A DNA stretch of 64,000 nt from Acidimicrobiales bacterium (lineage in GTDB: Bacteria; Actinomycetota; Acidimicrobiia; Acidimicrobiales; Aldehydirespiratoraceae), in the NCBI GenBank assembly GCA_021604885.1, contig BQJV01000001.1, positions 5,002-69,001 on the forward strand, in the 5' to 3' direction. Positions within the stretch are counted from its first letter, which is position 1. Every line of letters begins with the position of its first letter. A model generated the notes under the pieces. It ran no database searches, was not told the origin of the DNA, and worked only from the letters and a program-made list of their open reading frames with translations. Shown here piece by piece: positions 56,546 through 64,000 of this stretch. A program made the translations under genes and the position numbers.

Positions 56546-57504
56546 AGCGTCTCGCCCTGCTTGTCGGGTGTTGTGCGGTCAGCGTCGCGTGCGGCACCGG
56601 TGCCGAATCCGGCCCCGGTCCGTCGCAGGAGCTGATCGCCGCTGTGGCCAGCTTCGATGTGAGCCCCGAGCGCACCGAACGCTTCATCGTGGGGCTGTTC
56701 GCCCGTGATCGAGGCGACGTCGCTCTGGGTGACATCGAGCTGAGCTTCGCACACCGGGACGGACCGACCGGCGAATCGGAGCCGTCGAGCGGATCAGATC
56801 CTGTCGTAGCACCCGCCCCCACCTCTGCACGGTTCCTCCCGATTCCAGGCACAGAGCAGGTGACCGGCGACGAACCGACCTTCGCCCCTCCCGCCGGCGT
56901 ACGCGGTGTCTACGCCACGACGCCGATCCGGTTCCCGGCTCCCGGTGTGTGGGAGGTGACCGTCGACGCGAGTGTTGACGGTCAAGTGTTCACGACGTCG
57001 ACGCTGTTCGAGGTGTATGCCAACTCCGTGGTGCCCGGGGCCGGAGATGCGGCGCCTCGTACCGTGCAGCCCCTCCCGGGCGACCCGTCGGTGGCTCCGG
57101 AGTCGATCGACTCTCGCCTCGGCTTCGACGAGGAGCTCCCGGACCCGGGTCTGCACAAGACGACCATCGCTGATGCCCTCGATGCGGGCCGCCCCGTGAT
57201 GGTGACCGTGACGACGCCGGTGTTCTGTGTCAGCCGGTTCTGCGGCCCGATCACCGACGAGCTCGCCCGGTTGGAGACCGAGTATGGCGACCGAGTGGAG
57301 TTCGTGCACCTCGAGGTCTGGAAGGACTTCGAAGGCGGTGTGCTCAATCAGGCGGCCGCGGACTGGGTCGCTCCCCAAGGCACCGAACGTGCTGCTGAGC
57401 CGTGGGTGTTCTTGGTCGACTCGACCGGCACGATCACGTCGCGGTGGGACAACGTCGCCTCGGTGCAGGAGCTGACGGCCGCGCTCGATGAGATCGTCGG
57501 GTAG
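56542..57504 (+). CDS. Thioredoxin-like lipoprotein
   Basis: GTG start at 56542, 320 residues. Signal sequence with a lipobox-like SVAC at 14-17. A beta-rich middle region (GVRGVYATTPIRF, GVWEVTVDASVDG) is followed by a thioredoxin fold with the Cys pair C229 and C234 in FCVSRFCGP, then WVFLVDSTGTITSRW. The spacing of four residues differs from the CxxC of thioredoxins. It probably works outside the membrane in thiol or copper handling. Confidence 0.85.
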   Translation: MKRLALLVGCCAVSVACGTGAESGPGPSQELIAAVASFDVSPERTERFIVGLFARDRGDVALGDIELSFAHRDGPTGESEPSSGSDPVVAPAPTSARFLPIPGTEQVTGDEPTFAPPAGVRGVYATTPIRFPAPGVWEVTVDASVDGQVFTTSTLFEVYANSVVPGAGDAAPRTVQPLPGDPSVAPESIDSRLGFDEELPDPGLHKTTIADALDAGRPVMVTVTTPVFCVSRFCGPITDELARLETEYGDRVEFVHLEVWKDFEGGVLNQAAADWVAPQGTERAAEPWVFLVDSTGTITSRWDNVASVQELTAALDEIVG

Positions 57505-57519
57505 CCGGCCAGGTAGTCG

Positions 57520-58407
57520 TCAGTGAAGTGCGGCCATGACTGCCGTGATATCGCCGACGGTGTGGGTGAGGCTGTATGCGCCGGCGGCGACCAAGGCGGC
57601 GATGAAGCCCGTGACGCCAACAAGGGCATGACGCGACGATTCGGGTGAAAGCTCATCGCTCCCGGTTTGGTGGTCGACTCCCCCGACGCCGTCGCAGGCG
57701 CCCAGCTGGGCACGGGCCCGCGACATCGCCTGCGAGTCGACGTGAGGATGGCGACTGGCGTCCAAGTCGGCCCATTGCTCGATCGAATGCCGGTGAGCGG
57801 CAACCACTGCTCGCACGCCGGGCACCCAGCCCCAGATCCGCTGGTAGGTCCCCAGCACGAGCAGGTGGCGATGGTGGCGCAGCCGGAGGTGGGAACCTTC
57901 GTGGGCCAGGACTGCTCGGCGCTCGGGTGCGGCCAGCCGGGTAACCGATTCGGACACCACGACATGGCGATCGCGGCCGGGAACCGCGAAGGCGACCGGC
58001 TCGAGCGTCGGCGCGACCCGCACCTCGACGCCAGCGAGCTCATCGTGCAGCAGCGCGGTCGCAGCCCACGGCGGCAGTTTCGCACGACGTCGGGCGCGTC
58101 CGCTCTGGCGAAGAAACGACAAGAGCCCGCTCGCTCCGACGCCGCCGAGCACACCGGCGGCCGACCAGGCCCACGGTCCACCGGGCGACAGATGTCCGAG
58201 ACCGACTGCGGACACCTCGCCCTGGTCGTGCCACGACAGCAGCAAAGGGCTGGCCGTGAGCAGGGTGCCGACGCCGAGTAGCGAGATGCCGATTGTCGCA
58301 GACACACATGCCGTCCGCACCCGTGCCGTGGGGCCGAGCGCACTTCTCGCACTGAGCGCGGGCACCGTCAACAAGGCCACACCGATGCCGATAACCAGCA
58401 AACTCAT
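57520..58407 (-). CDS. M56-family (BlaR1-like) membrane metalloprotease
   Basis: 295 residues, spans at about 1-20, 35-56, 78-98 and near the C-terminus. Zinc site H169-E170-x-x-H173 (HEGSH) and E210 in HSIEQWADLDA. It has the protease part of BlaR1 but no penicillin-binding sensor domain. Partner of BlaI, whose stop overlaps its start (ATGA); in known pairs the protease triggers removal of the repressor. Confidence 0.92.
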   Translation of the reverse strand: MSLLVIGIGVALLTVPALSARSALGPTARVRTACVSATIGISLLGVGTLLTASPLLLSWHDQGEVSAVGLGHLSPGGPWAWSAAGVLGGVGASGLLSFLRQSGRARRRAKLPPWAATALLHDELAGVEVRVAPTLEPVAFAVPGRDRHVVVSESVTRLAAPERRAVLAHEGSHLRLRHHRHLLVLGTYQRIWGWVPGVRAVVAAHRHSIEQWADLDASRHPHVDSQAMSRARAQLGACDGVGGVDHQTGSDELSPESSRHALVGVTGFIAALVAAGAYSLTHTVGDITAVMAALH

Positions 58408-58763
58408 CGGCGGCGACCAAGGAGCCGCTTCAGCGCAGTGGTCTGATCGGGCGACAGATGCTCGACGAAATGGCCGAGGGCGACGGAGGGATCGGTCGCT
58501 GCGGCGAATGCCTCAGCCATTGCATCGGCGACCTGTTCCTCACGAGACCGTGTCGGCCGATATAGGTAGGCTTTGCCGACCTTGGTCCGGGTGACCAGGC
58601 GCTTCTTCCACAAGCGCCGCAAGATCGTCAGCACCGTCGAGTACGCCACCGGCGGATCGATGTCGAGTCGGTCCAGGACATCGCCCGGCTTGAGCGGGTC
58701 GTCGATGCTCCAGAGAACGTCGAGCACCGCTGCCTCCAGACTACCCATGGGCCGTCGGCTCAT
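58404..58763 (-). CDS. BlaI/MecI/CopY-family repressor
   Basis: 119 residues. The winged helix GSLEAAVLDVLWSIDDPLKP, VAYSTVLTILRRLWKKRLV is canonical BlaI, followed by the dimerisation helices FAAATDPSVALGHFVEHLSP. No Cys cluster like CopY has at its C-terminus, so copper is not sensed by that route. Probable regulator of the ACAGWCTGT sites nearby. Confidence 0.95.
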   Translation of the reverse strand: MSRRPMGSLEAAVLDVLWSIDDPLKPGDVLDRLDIDPPVAYSTVLTILRRLWKKRLVTRTKVGKAYLYRPTRSREEQVADAMAEAFAAATDPSVALGHFVEHLSPDQTTALKRLLGRRR

Positions 58764-58792
58764 CGTCCACCTCGTTCCATCAGGTGGCGAGT

Positions 58793-59659
58793 TTAGGCGC
58801 AGCTTGCGTCGGGTCGATGGGTGGGCGCCTGGTCGGTCACCGGTGCGGAGGTGCGCGACGTTGATGAGCTGCGTTCCTCAGACGCCCAAGATGCGAACAG
58901 CCAGAGGATGAACAGCCAAAGAATCGTGCCACCGCCGATCTTCATGACGACGCCCGCGAGCTGAAGGTCGGTCACCGCAGAGATGCCCCACACCCGTGGT
59001 GCCGTCGCGTACGAGTCGTAGAACGCAGTCTCGGTCCAAGTCAAGAAGCCAGCGGGGACAGTCGGGACGATGGTCGCCCCGATGAGATACACGATCTTGA
59101 GTGGCGGTCGTAGCGGCTCGACAACCGGTTCAGAACCCAGGATCGGTAGCCAGAACAGGCATCCGCTCAGCAACCACAGCGCGTGAAGCGAGAAATGCAC
59201 CAACGAGTTCGAGGTGTAGAGCTCCACCACGCTGGGCAGATGCGTCGCGACCAACACCACTTGAAACAATCCAAGAGCAACCGGGCCTCTCCCCAGAAAA
59301 CGAACCACACGGGCCACGGGCCGCACCAGCTCGACCTGAAGCCAGGTCGGGACGCCGGAGACCAAGAGTGGTGCCGCGACCAGCGTCACCATGACGAACT
59401 GGACCATGTGAGCGCTGAACAGATAGTCATCACCGAGTCGATCCATGGGCCAGTCGACGGCGACCCACAACACCACGACCCCGGCGGCAAACCTCGCCCG
59501 CACCCCCCGGCCCGGCAAATCAGGCGGGCCCGGCAGCTGCGGGCGGAGCCGACTCAGCGACCACCAATAGCCGAGGGCCGCCGCCGCGACCAACAGCCAC
59601 ACGTCGGGACGGGCTTCCCAAACCCACGGCGAGTCCGCAACTGCCACCACCGGTGTCAT
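58793..59659 (-). CDS. CtaG-like (Caa3_CtaG) membrane protein
   Basis: 288 residues, about seven spans. SAHMVQFVMVTLVAAPLLV, THLPSVVELY, LHALWLLSGCLFWLPILG and WTETAFYDSY are features of the CtaG family linked with cytochrome oxidase assembly and copper delivery. Starts inside the stop of the small membrane gene before it (ATGA), 29 bases before blaI. Confidence 0.92.
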   Translation of the reverse strand: MTPVVAVADSPWVWEARPDVWLLVAAAALGYWWSLSRLRPQLPGPPDLPGRGVRARFAAGVVVLWVAVDWPMDRLGDDYLFSAHMVQFVMVTLVAAPLLVSGVPTWLQVELVRPVARVVRFLGRGPVALGLFQVVLVATHLPSVVELYTSNSLVHFSLHALWLLSGCLFWLPILGSEPVVEPLRPPLKIVYLIGATIVPTVPAGFLTWTETAFYDSYATAPRVWGISAVTDLQLAGVVMKIGGGTILWLFILWLFASWASEERSSSTSRTSAPVTDQAPTHRPDASCA

Positions 59660-59976
59660 CTCGCCATCCGTTCCGACTCACCGACCCGACGGTGCCGAGC
59701 CCTGGTCAAGGCCACACCTCCACCAACGACCCACAGCCCGATCAAGCCGAACCCGGCGACCATGGCGGTCACACTGCTCCCTGAGCCGTCACCCGCAACG
59801 CCTTCACCCACTTCGGGCTCCACCGCCGGCAATTCCGCGACCGGTACAGCCGCCGAGGGACTCGCGGGCGGGTCGTCGTCTCGCGACGCGCTGAGGACCA
59901 CGCCCGCGACGACGAACACGACAGCGATCGCAAGAAGCGCTATCACTGCCTGAACCCCGGTTACACCCCGCAGCAC
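59656..59976 (-). CDS. Small two-span membrane protein
   Basis: Start taken at GTG 59976 (VLRGVTGVQAVIALLAIAVV), 106 residues; GTG 59946 is possible. Earlier in-frame starts would read through site C. Spans at about 10-30 and 70-90 with a Pro/Glu-rich linker. First gene of the operon with CtaG-like, BlaI and M56. Confidence 0.65.
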   Translation of the reverse strand: MLRGVTGVQAVIALLAIAVVFVVAGVVLSASRDDDPPASPSAAVPVAELPAVEPEVGEGVAGDGSGSSVTAMVAGFGLIGLWVVGGGVALTRARHRRVGESERMAR

Positions 59977-59979
59977 TTC

Positions 59980-59996
59980 TCGTACAGTCTGTCGCA
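59980..59996. promoter_or_regulatory. BlaI-type site C (before the blaI operon)
   Basis: TCGTACAGTCTGTCGCA, the reverse complement of site B over all 17 bases. It sits immediately before the operon that ends in blaI and the M56 protease, as expected for autoregulation. Confidence 0.75.
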
Positions 59997-60067
59997 CTTT
60001 GCAAGTATGTCGCCGGGTCATTCGCTATGCCCACTCGACCCGAATCGGGCGGTGACCTCGCCGCGAG

Positions 60068-60742
60068 TCAGCGCAACAACGTCGACCAGTAGTCCCAGAA
60101 CCTGACGGTTATGAGGCCTGCCACCACCAGCACCCAACCTGTCAGCACCACGGCATGGAACTCGGCGCCGACCCGGACCACCCGGCCGGTGAACCTGCGT
60201 CGGGTGGCATCACCGGTACGAAGATTGTGGAGGGTGACGTACCAGAAGATGGCAGCGGTCACACACCACACGACCATGCAGTACGGGCAGAGCGCGCCGA
60301 TCCGATACAGGCTCTGGTAAATCAACCAGTGCACAAACACGAACCCGAGGGTTGCTCCGGCCTGCAGCCCGAGCCAGAACCGCTTGGGGTACGCAACGCC
60401 GGCGAGCAGCGAAACTCCGACCGTCACCACGACGGCGAACCCGACGACGCCCAGGATCGGGTTCGGGAACCCGAAGACCTCCGCCTGGGATGTGCGCATG
60501 ATCGAGCCACAGCTGAGAATCGGGTTGATACTGCAGCTCGGCACATAGTCCGGGTTCGCCAGGAGCTCGATCTTCTCGATCAACAGCGTCGCTGACGCGA
60601 CCAACCCAACGAGCCCACCGGCGGACAACAACCAGGCCAGGCCAACGTTCTCGTGTGCCGTCGCCACCTGCGCTGGTCCCGGCTCGACGGCTCGTGCCGC
60701 CGGACCCGAGGAAGGTCGGTCGGCCACGACCGCTTCCGTCAC
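60068..60742 (-). CDS. Vitamin K epoxide reductase-family (VKOR) protein
   Basis: 224 residues, five spans. Cys pairs C70/C78 (SCSINPILSC) and the active CPYC C152/C155, with the Ser/Asn pattern of bacterial VKOR. It reoxidises DsbA using quinone. Coupled to dsbA (ATGA). Confidence 0.95.
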   Translation of the reverse strand: MTEAVVADRPSSGPAARAVEPGPAQVATAHENVGLAWLLSAGGLVGLVASATLLIEKIELLANPDYVPSCSINPILSCGSIMRTSQAEVFGFPNPILGVVGFAVVVTVGVSLLAGVAYPKRFWLGLQAGATLGFVFVHWLIYQSLYRIGALCPYCMVVWCVTAAIFWYVTLHNLRTGDATRRRFTGRVVRVGAEFHAVVLTGWVLVVAGLITVRFWDYWSTLLR

Positions 60743-61392
60743 GCGCCGATCGCCTGCTCAACCGCCGTTACCAGATCCTCGAAGCTCGACGGCTCGAGCT
60801 TCTCGCCATCCAGAAAGAACGTCGGGGTTCCCTCCACTCCCAGCGCCTGACCGTCAGCCTTGTCGCGTCGGACCTTCTCGAGCGTCGCAGGATCGTCGTA
60901 TACCTCGCGGAACTGCGTCATGTCGAGACCAAGCTGTTCGGCAAAGCCGACGAACACCTCCTCCTGTGAGCTGCTGCTCTCCCCCCACTCCGGCTGCGTC
61001 TCGAACAACAAGTCCATCATCTCGACGAACATGTCCTGCGCAGCTGCAGCCTCCGCAGCACGAGCCGCAGCCTCAGAGTTGTTGTGCAACGGAAAGTTCC
61101 GCACAACGAAGGAGACCTCACCGCCATACAGCGAACGCAGCTCCGTAACCGCCGGGTGAGCAGCGCGGCACGCCTCGCACTCGAAGTCGAGGAACTCCAC
61201 GAACTCCACCGAGTCCACCGGGGCCTCCGAGATTCGATGACTGTCGGCGCGGACCAGCTGGGCGTCGCCCCCAGCAATCACCACGTCGCCCGCCTGAGTG
61301 GACGGGCCGTCTCCTCCAGCGTTCGCCGCCACCACCAACGCAGCGACAGCGAGAACCACCATCAACAGAGGGAGCACCAAGTTCTTCTTCAT
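60739..61392 (-). CDS. DsbA-like thiol-disulfide oxidoreductase
   Basis: 217 residues. N-terminal membrane anchor (LVLPLLMVVLAVAALVV), thioredoxin domain with FLDFECEACRAAHPAV (C72, C75) and cis-Pro in GTPTFFLDGE. Forms disulfides in exported proteins together with the VKOR encoded next. BlaI-type site D lies about 70 bases upstream. Confidence 0.95.
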   Translation of the reverse strand: MKKNLVLPLLMVVLAVAALVVAANAGGDGPSTQAGDVVIAGGDAQLVRADSHRISEAPVDSVEFVEFLDFECEACRAAHPAVTELRSLYGGEVSFVVRNFPLHNNSEAAARAAEAAAAQDMFVEMMDLLFETQPEWGESSSSQEEVFVGFAEQLGLDMTQFREVYDDPATLEKVRRDKADGQALGVEGTPTFFLDGEKLEPSSFEDLVTAVEQAIGA

Positions 61393-61460
61393 CGACCCAG
61401 CTCCCCGTCGAACTCACAACGAACACGGTGCGCCAGCGATACAAAGGGTCGGATTCGATT

Positions 61461-61485
61461 CATGTCGCACAGTCTGTATGACATG
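61461..61485. promoter_or_regulatory. BlaI-type site D
   Basis: CATGTC and GACATG outer arms, two spacer bases each side, and the central ACAGTCTGT: 25 bases, palindromic except the spacer bases and centre. It is the only strong site in the gap before the DsbA-VKOR operon. Confidence 0.75.
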
Positions 61486-61539
61486 ACGGCGAAACGGGCG
61501 TCACCGACGAAGAATCACGACCCCGAACCGCCCTGCTGC

Positions 61540-62290
61540 GCCACAGGCAGGCCGGCTGCGGAAGCGACGACTCATCCGCCACGGTCCGACCCATCGAACC
61601 GATTCTCGCCAGCGAAATCGCAATCGACTTCGACCCATCAGCGACAACCGCGACCCTCACAGTCGACACGACCGTCCCGTTGCCTGCTCGGTCATTTTCG
61701 GCGTCGACGAATCCTTCGGCTCCATCGCGGTCGACAACGATATGCAGGGCGGAGCACACAACGATCACGGACCGCTGCTCACCGGCCTCGCCCCCGAAAC
61801 CGAGTACCGCTACGTCCTGCAAGGCTCCGACGCTGCGGGTGCGATCTACCGAAGCGACGTTGTGACATTCACAACTCCGCCAGCTATCGACTCCGGTCTT
61901 GGCGCCAACATCGCCACGTCAGCCACCATCACTGACGTCAGCTCGGAGTTCTCCGACACGTTCGCAGCTGCGAACGCCATCGACGGCAACCCCGCCACCG
62001 AATGGTCCACTGCGGGCGATGGCGACAACGCCTCGATCGAGCTGGACCTCGGTCAAGATGAACCGATCACTGCCGTCGCCTACCGCACCCGCCAAATGAC
62101 CGACGGCTCAGCCATCACCGAGACCTTCACCGTCACGATCGACGGCACCACCCTCGGACCCTTCCCTGCGGGCCCCTATCCTGTCGTTCTCGACGAACCC
62201 ACAACCGGTCAAATCCTGCGCTTCGACGCCGAGCAAACCACCGGCGGCAACACCGGCGCCACCGAGATCGAGATCTACGGCTCCGACTGA
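61540..62290 (+). pseudogene. Discoidin/fibronectin-domain surface protein, decayed
   Basis: A frame with CGSDDSSATVRPIEPILASE and IDFDPSATTATLTV must shift near 61678 to continue ACSVIFGVDESFGSIAVDND, EYRYVLQGSDA (fibronectin-like) and then IDGNPATEWSTAGDGDNAS and ELDLGQDEPITAVAYRTR, a discoidin (F5/8 type C) pattern, ending YGSD at 62290. No start codon in the first frame; probably lost signal peptide. A carbohydrate-binding surface protein originally. Confidence 0.65.
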
Positions 62291-62717
62291 CCGTACGCAG
62301 TCGCCGCCAGGCAGCAGACAGGTTCGAGCCGGCGGTCAACCCGACAGACCGGTCCGCCGGGAGTGGTGTCGCTGCATGGCGGCCGTCGTGGTCGACGACG
62401 CGAGGGACACTCCTACACGCGCACGCCTGCTCGGTGGCTGTTGCCGTCCCGGCGAGCACGTGCTCCACGGCATCCGGTCGAACAGCTGGGTTCGGCTGTT
62501 GGTGGACCCTGCCATGCGGGCCCCCGGACTGCGAAGGTCGTTCCGCTTCGCTGCGCTGCAGGGGCTCCACCTTGCTCCGCCCGCCAACTCCGCACGGCTT
62601 GACGGCTCCACAGCCGAACCCCGGATCGAACCGGGGACCGATCAGAGGGCGAGCCTCGTCGGGGAAGTCGGGGCTCGCCCTCTCCACTCGGAGGCCACAG
62701 CGGCAAGGAGCCACCCA
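62291..62717. other. No gene recognised
   Basis: GC-rich stretch before the 62718 gene. Overlapping short frames on both strands have skewed composition and no family features. It may carry promoter or replication/transfer sites of the next element. Confidence 0.45.
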
Positions 62718-63149
62718 ATGCACATCCCGCACATCGCCACCCGATTCATCGACCGCACCGACCCCCGACCAGGCGACGTCCATATCGGTCACCCATACCG
62801 GCGCCTCTGGTGGCTCCCCGTCGGACCAACCGCCACCGTCCTCCTCGACCACCTCGCTGCCGAGCCCAGCGACGCATGGATGGTCCACAACACGCTCGAG
62901 CTCGGCACCACCATCGGTCTCGGCAAGGGCACCGGCATCCAGTCACCACTGATCCGGACTTTCAGCCGGCTCGACCGATTCGGATTCGGAACCTTCGACA
63001 TCGAGCCCAGCCACCCCGACTCCGACCCCTGCATCAGCCTGTGGTCAAGCGTCGGACTGGTACCCGAGCGCATCACCCGTCAGTGGCCGATGTCGATGCA
63101 ACAAGCCCACGCCGTCGACCTCGCAGCCCTCCACCGGGCAGCGGCGTAA
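62718..63149 (+). CDS. Hypothetical protein of mobile element
   Basis: Start at ATG 62718 with AAGGAG 8 bases upstream; 143 residues (MHIPHIATRFIDRTDPRPGD). Segments RLWWLPVGPTATVLLDHLAA and FGTFDIEPSHPDSDPCISLW. Not recognised; the neighbour ArdC suggests a plasmid or ICE setting. Confidence 0.7.
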   Translation: MHIPHIATRFIDRTDPRPGDVHIGHPYRRLWWLPVGPTATVLLDHLAAEPSDAWMVHNTLELGTTIGLGKGTGIQSPLIRTFSRLDRFGFGTFDIEPSHPDSDPCISLWSSVGLVPERITRQWPMSMQQAHAVDLAALHRAAA

Positions 63150-63418
63150 CCACCAGCCGGAGTCGGCGACCGGAGGATCGGTCGTCGGCTTCCACGCGTC
63201 ACAGCCGTGTCAGGTCGCCGTAGCCGGCTGCCGTGACGGCCCGCTTCTGGCATCAAGCCCATTCGCCATCACCCGGCCCTACGGACCGAAGCCACCAGCT
63301 TCCGGCCCGGCGGCCGAAGGCCAGGGCTTGACACCGCGGGCCCTCCCGGCGGGATCGCTTCCAGCGAACGCAGCGCAGCGCTGCGTCCGCATCACGAACC
63401 AAACGGAGACGATCACCA

Positions 63419-64000
63419 ATGAACTACACCGACCACACCACCGCCGTCACGGCCCGACTGGTCGACATGATCCAAACCGGATCACACGGCCAATGGTCCA
63501 TGCCCTGGCACACCCACGGCATCGCCGGACTCCTCAACGCCCGCAACGCCACCACCGGCGCCCCCTACAAGGGATCGAACACCATCGCCCTGTTCCTCGA
63601 CGCCGTCGAACGAGGATTCCCGACCGCCGACTACGCCACCTTCAACCAGTACCGCAAGACAGGCGCCCAGGTCCGTAAAGGCGAACGTGCCGCCTACGTC
63701 ATCAAATGGGTCACCCCCAAGAAGCGCAGCGAGTCCGACACTGGCGAAGGCGACACCATCGAGCGGCGGCTCGTCCCCAAGGTCTACGCCGTCTTCAACG
63801 CCCACCAAGTCGACGGCCACGAACCCCAACCCGAACCCACCACCTCCACCCCCGCCGATGCCTGGCTCGCGGCCATCGGTGCCGACGTCGTCTACGGAGG
63901 CGACCGCGCCTACTACGCCCCGACACCCGACCGCATCTACCTCCCCCACCCCGACCAGTTCGACGACGCCGAGGCATTCCTGGCGACGTCATTGCATGAG
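63419..64000 (+). CDS. ArdC-like antirestriction protein, 5' part
   Basis: 194 codons to the window end. N-terminal ArdC domain: WSMPWHTHGIAGLLNARNAT, GAPYKGSNTIALFL, YATFNQYRKTGAQVRKGERA, YAVFNAHQVDG. The last residues SLHE begin the expected zinc-protease motif. ArdC binds single-stranded DNA and protects incoming conjugative DNA from restriction; the end lies outside. Confidence 0.92.
   Translation, partial: MNYTDHTTAVTARLVDMIQTGSHGQWSMPWHTHGIAGLLNARNATTGAPYKGSNTIALFLDAVERGFPTADYATFNQYRKTGAQVRKGERAAYVIKWVTPKKRSESDTGEGDTIERRLVPKVYAVFNAHQVDGHEPQPEPTTSTPADAWLAAIGADVVYGGDRAYYAPTPDRIYLPHPDQFDDAEAFLATSLHE

Noticed and set aside
58741..58800. BlaI operator directly before blaI
   Set aside because: Only CCACCT..AGGTGG is present, without the ACAGWCTGT core; the operon site is upstream at 59980 instead.

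Overview
This is high-GC DNA with long GC-rich shadow ORFs on both strands, strong third-position G/C, and many 4-base ATGA/GTGA gene overlaps. The gene families (MobF relaxase, ArdC, XRE regulators, CtaG-type membrane protein, DUF305, DUF3703, CadC- and CmtR-like ArsR repressors) point to an actinobacterium, perhaps a member of the Acidimicrobiia; the species cannot be fixed from the sequence alone. Almost the whole window is accessory DNA: a stack of integrative elements carrying defence, toxin-antitoxin, catabolic/efflux and heavy-metal cargo.

Layout. (1) 0-8.3 kb: one long minus-strand defence operon, hsdR-hsdS-hsdM (type I restriction-modification), a three-Cys Gp37/Gp68-type protein, its partner TcmP (frameshifted), a DUF3024 gene (amber-interrupted) and a toxin-antitoxin pair cut by the window edge. 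A patatin-like lipase lies divergently at 8.4-9.7 kb. (2) 9.8-15.5 kb: mobility core with MobF relaxase-helicase, excisionase-like protein, XRE regulator and tyrosine integrase. (3) 15.6-21.4 kb: a Cys-rich membrane protein divergent from a LysR-type regulator, then a SIR2-HerA-KTSC operon, i.e. the known SIR2-HerA antiphage pair plus a small third gene.

(4) 21.5-35.5 kb: a 13.9 kb unit bounded by two identical 47-bp copies of the 3' half of a Met-type tRNA gene (21562-21608 and 35463-35509), each with a strong terminator on one side and a related XRE antitoxin gene on the other. It holds its own integrase next to the right copy, an intact HigBA-type module next to the left copy, a decayed minus-strand operon, and, inserted inside one gene of that operon, an 8.9 kb eight-gene plus-strand operon (unknown protein, P450, DHA2 exporter, TetR, MMPL exporter, alpha/beta hydrolase, thioesterase, second P450). 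(5) 35.6-38.8 kb: a three-gene toxin/antitoxin/antitoxin string, an SRPBCC/TetR divergent pair and a truncated second copy of the integrase.

(6) 38.8-52.5 kb: metal resistance. It contains a MerR regulator with a mercury-type gene set (thioredoxin-like protein, MerT-like remnant, amber-interrupted MerA-like reductase), YnfA, an EamA transporter with a His-rich tail, two convergent P1B-type ATPase operons controlled by ArsR repressors (one with LspA; the other with a DUF3703-methyltransferase fusion, an ICMT-like methyltransferase and an HMA fragment). (7) 52.5-61.5 kb: envelope and copper/thiol-redox genes (DUF305, YtkA-like, UppP, CPBP protease, thioredoxin-like lipoprotein, CtaG-like, VKOR, DsbA) together with a BlaI repressor and a BlaR1-type M56 protease. 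A shared ACAGWCTGT palindrome sits before three of these transcription units, including the blaI operon itself, with a related palindrome before a fourth, suggesting one regulon. (8) 61.5-64 kb: a decayed discoidin-domain gene, then plasmid/ICE-type genes ending in ArdC, which is cut by the window end.

Broken genes are concentrated at element edges and in cargo: single in-frame ambers in DUF3024 and the MerA-like gene, single frameshifts in TcmP, the 33-kb gene, the 35.7-kb antitoxin, a MerR remnant and the discoidin gene. Either these junctions are decaying or the assembly carries a few indel errors; the sequence alone cannot decide.
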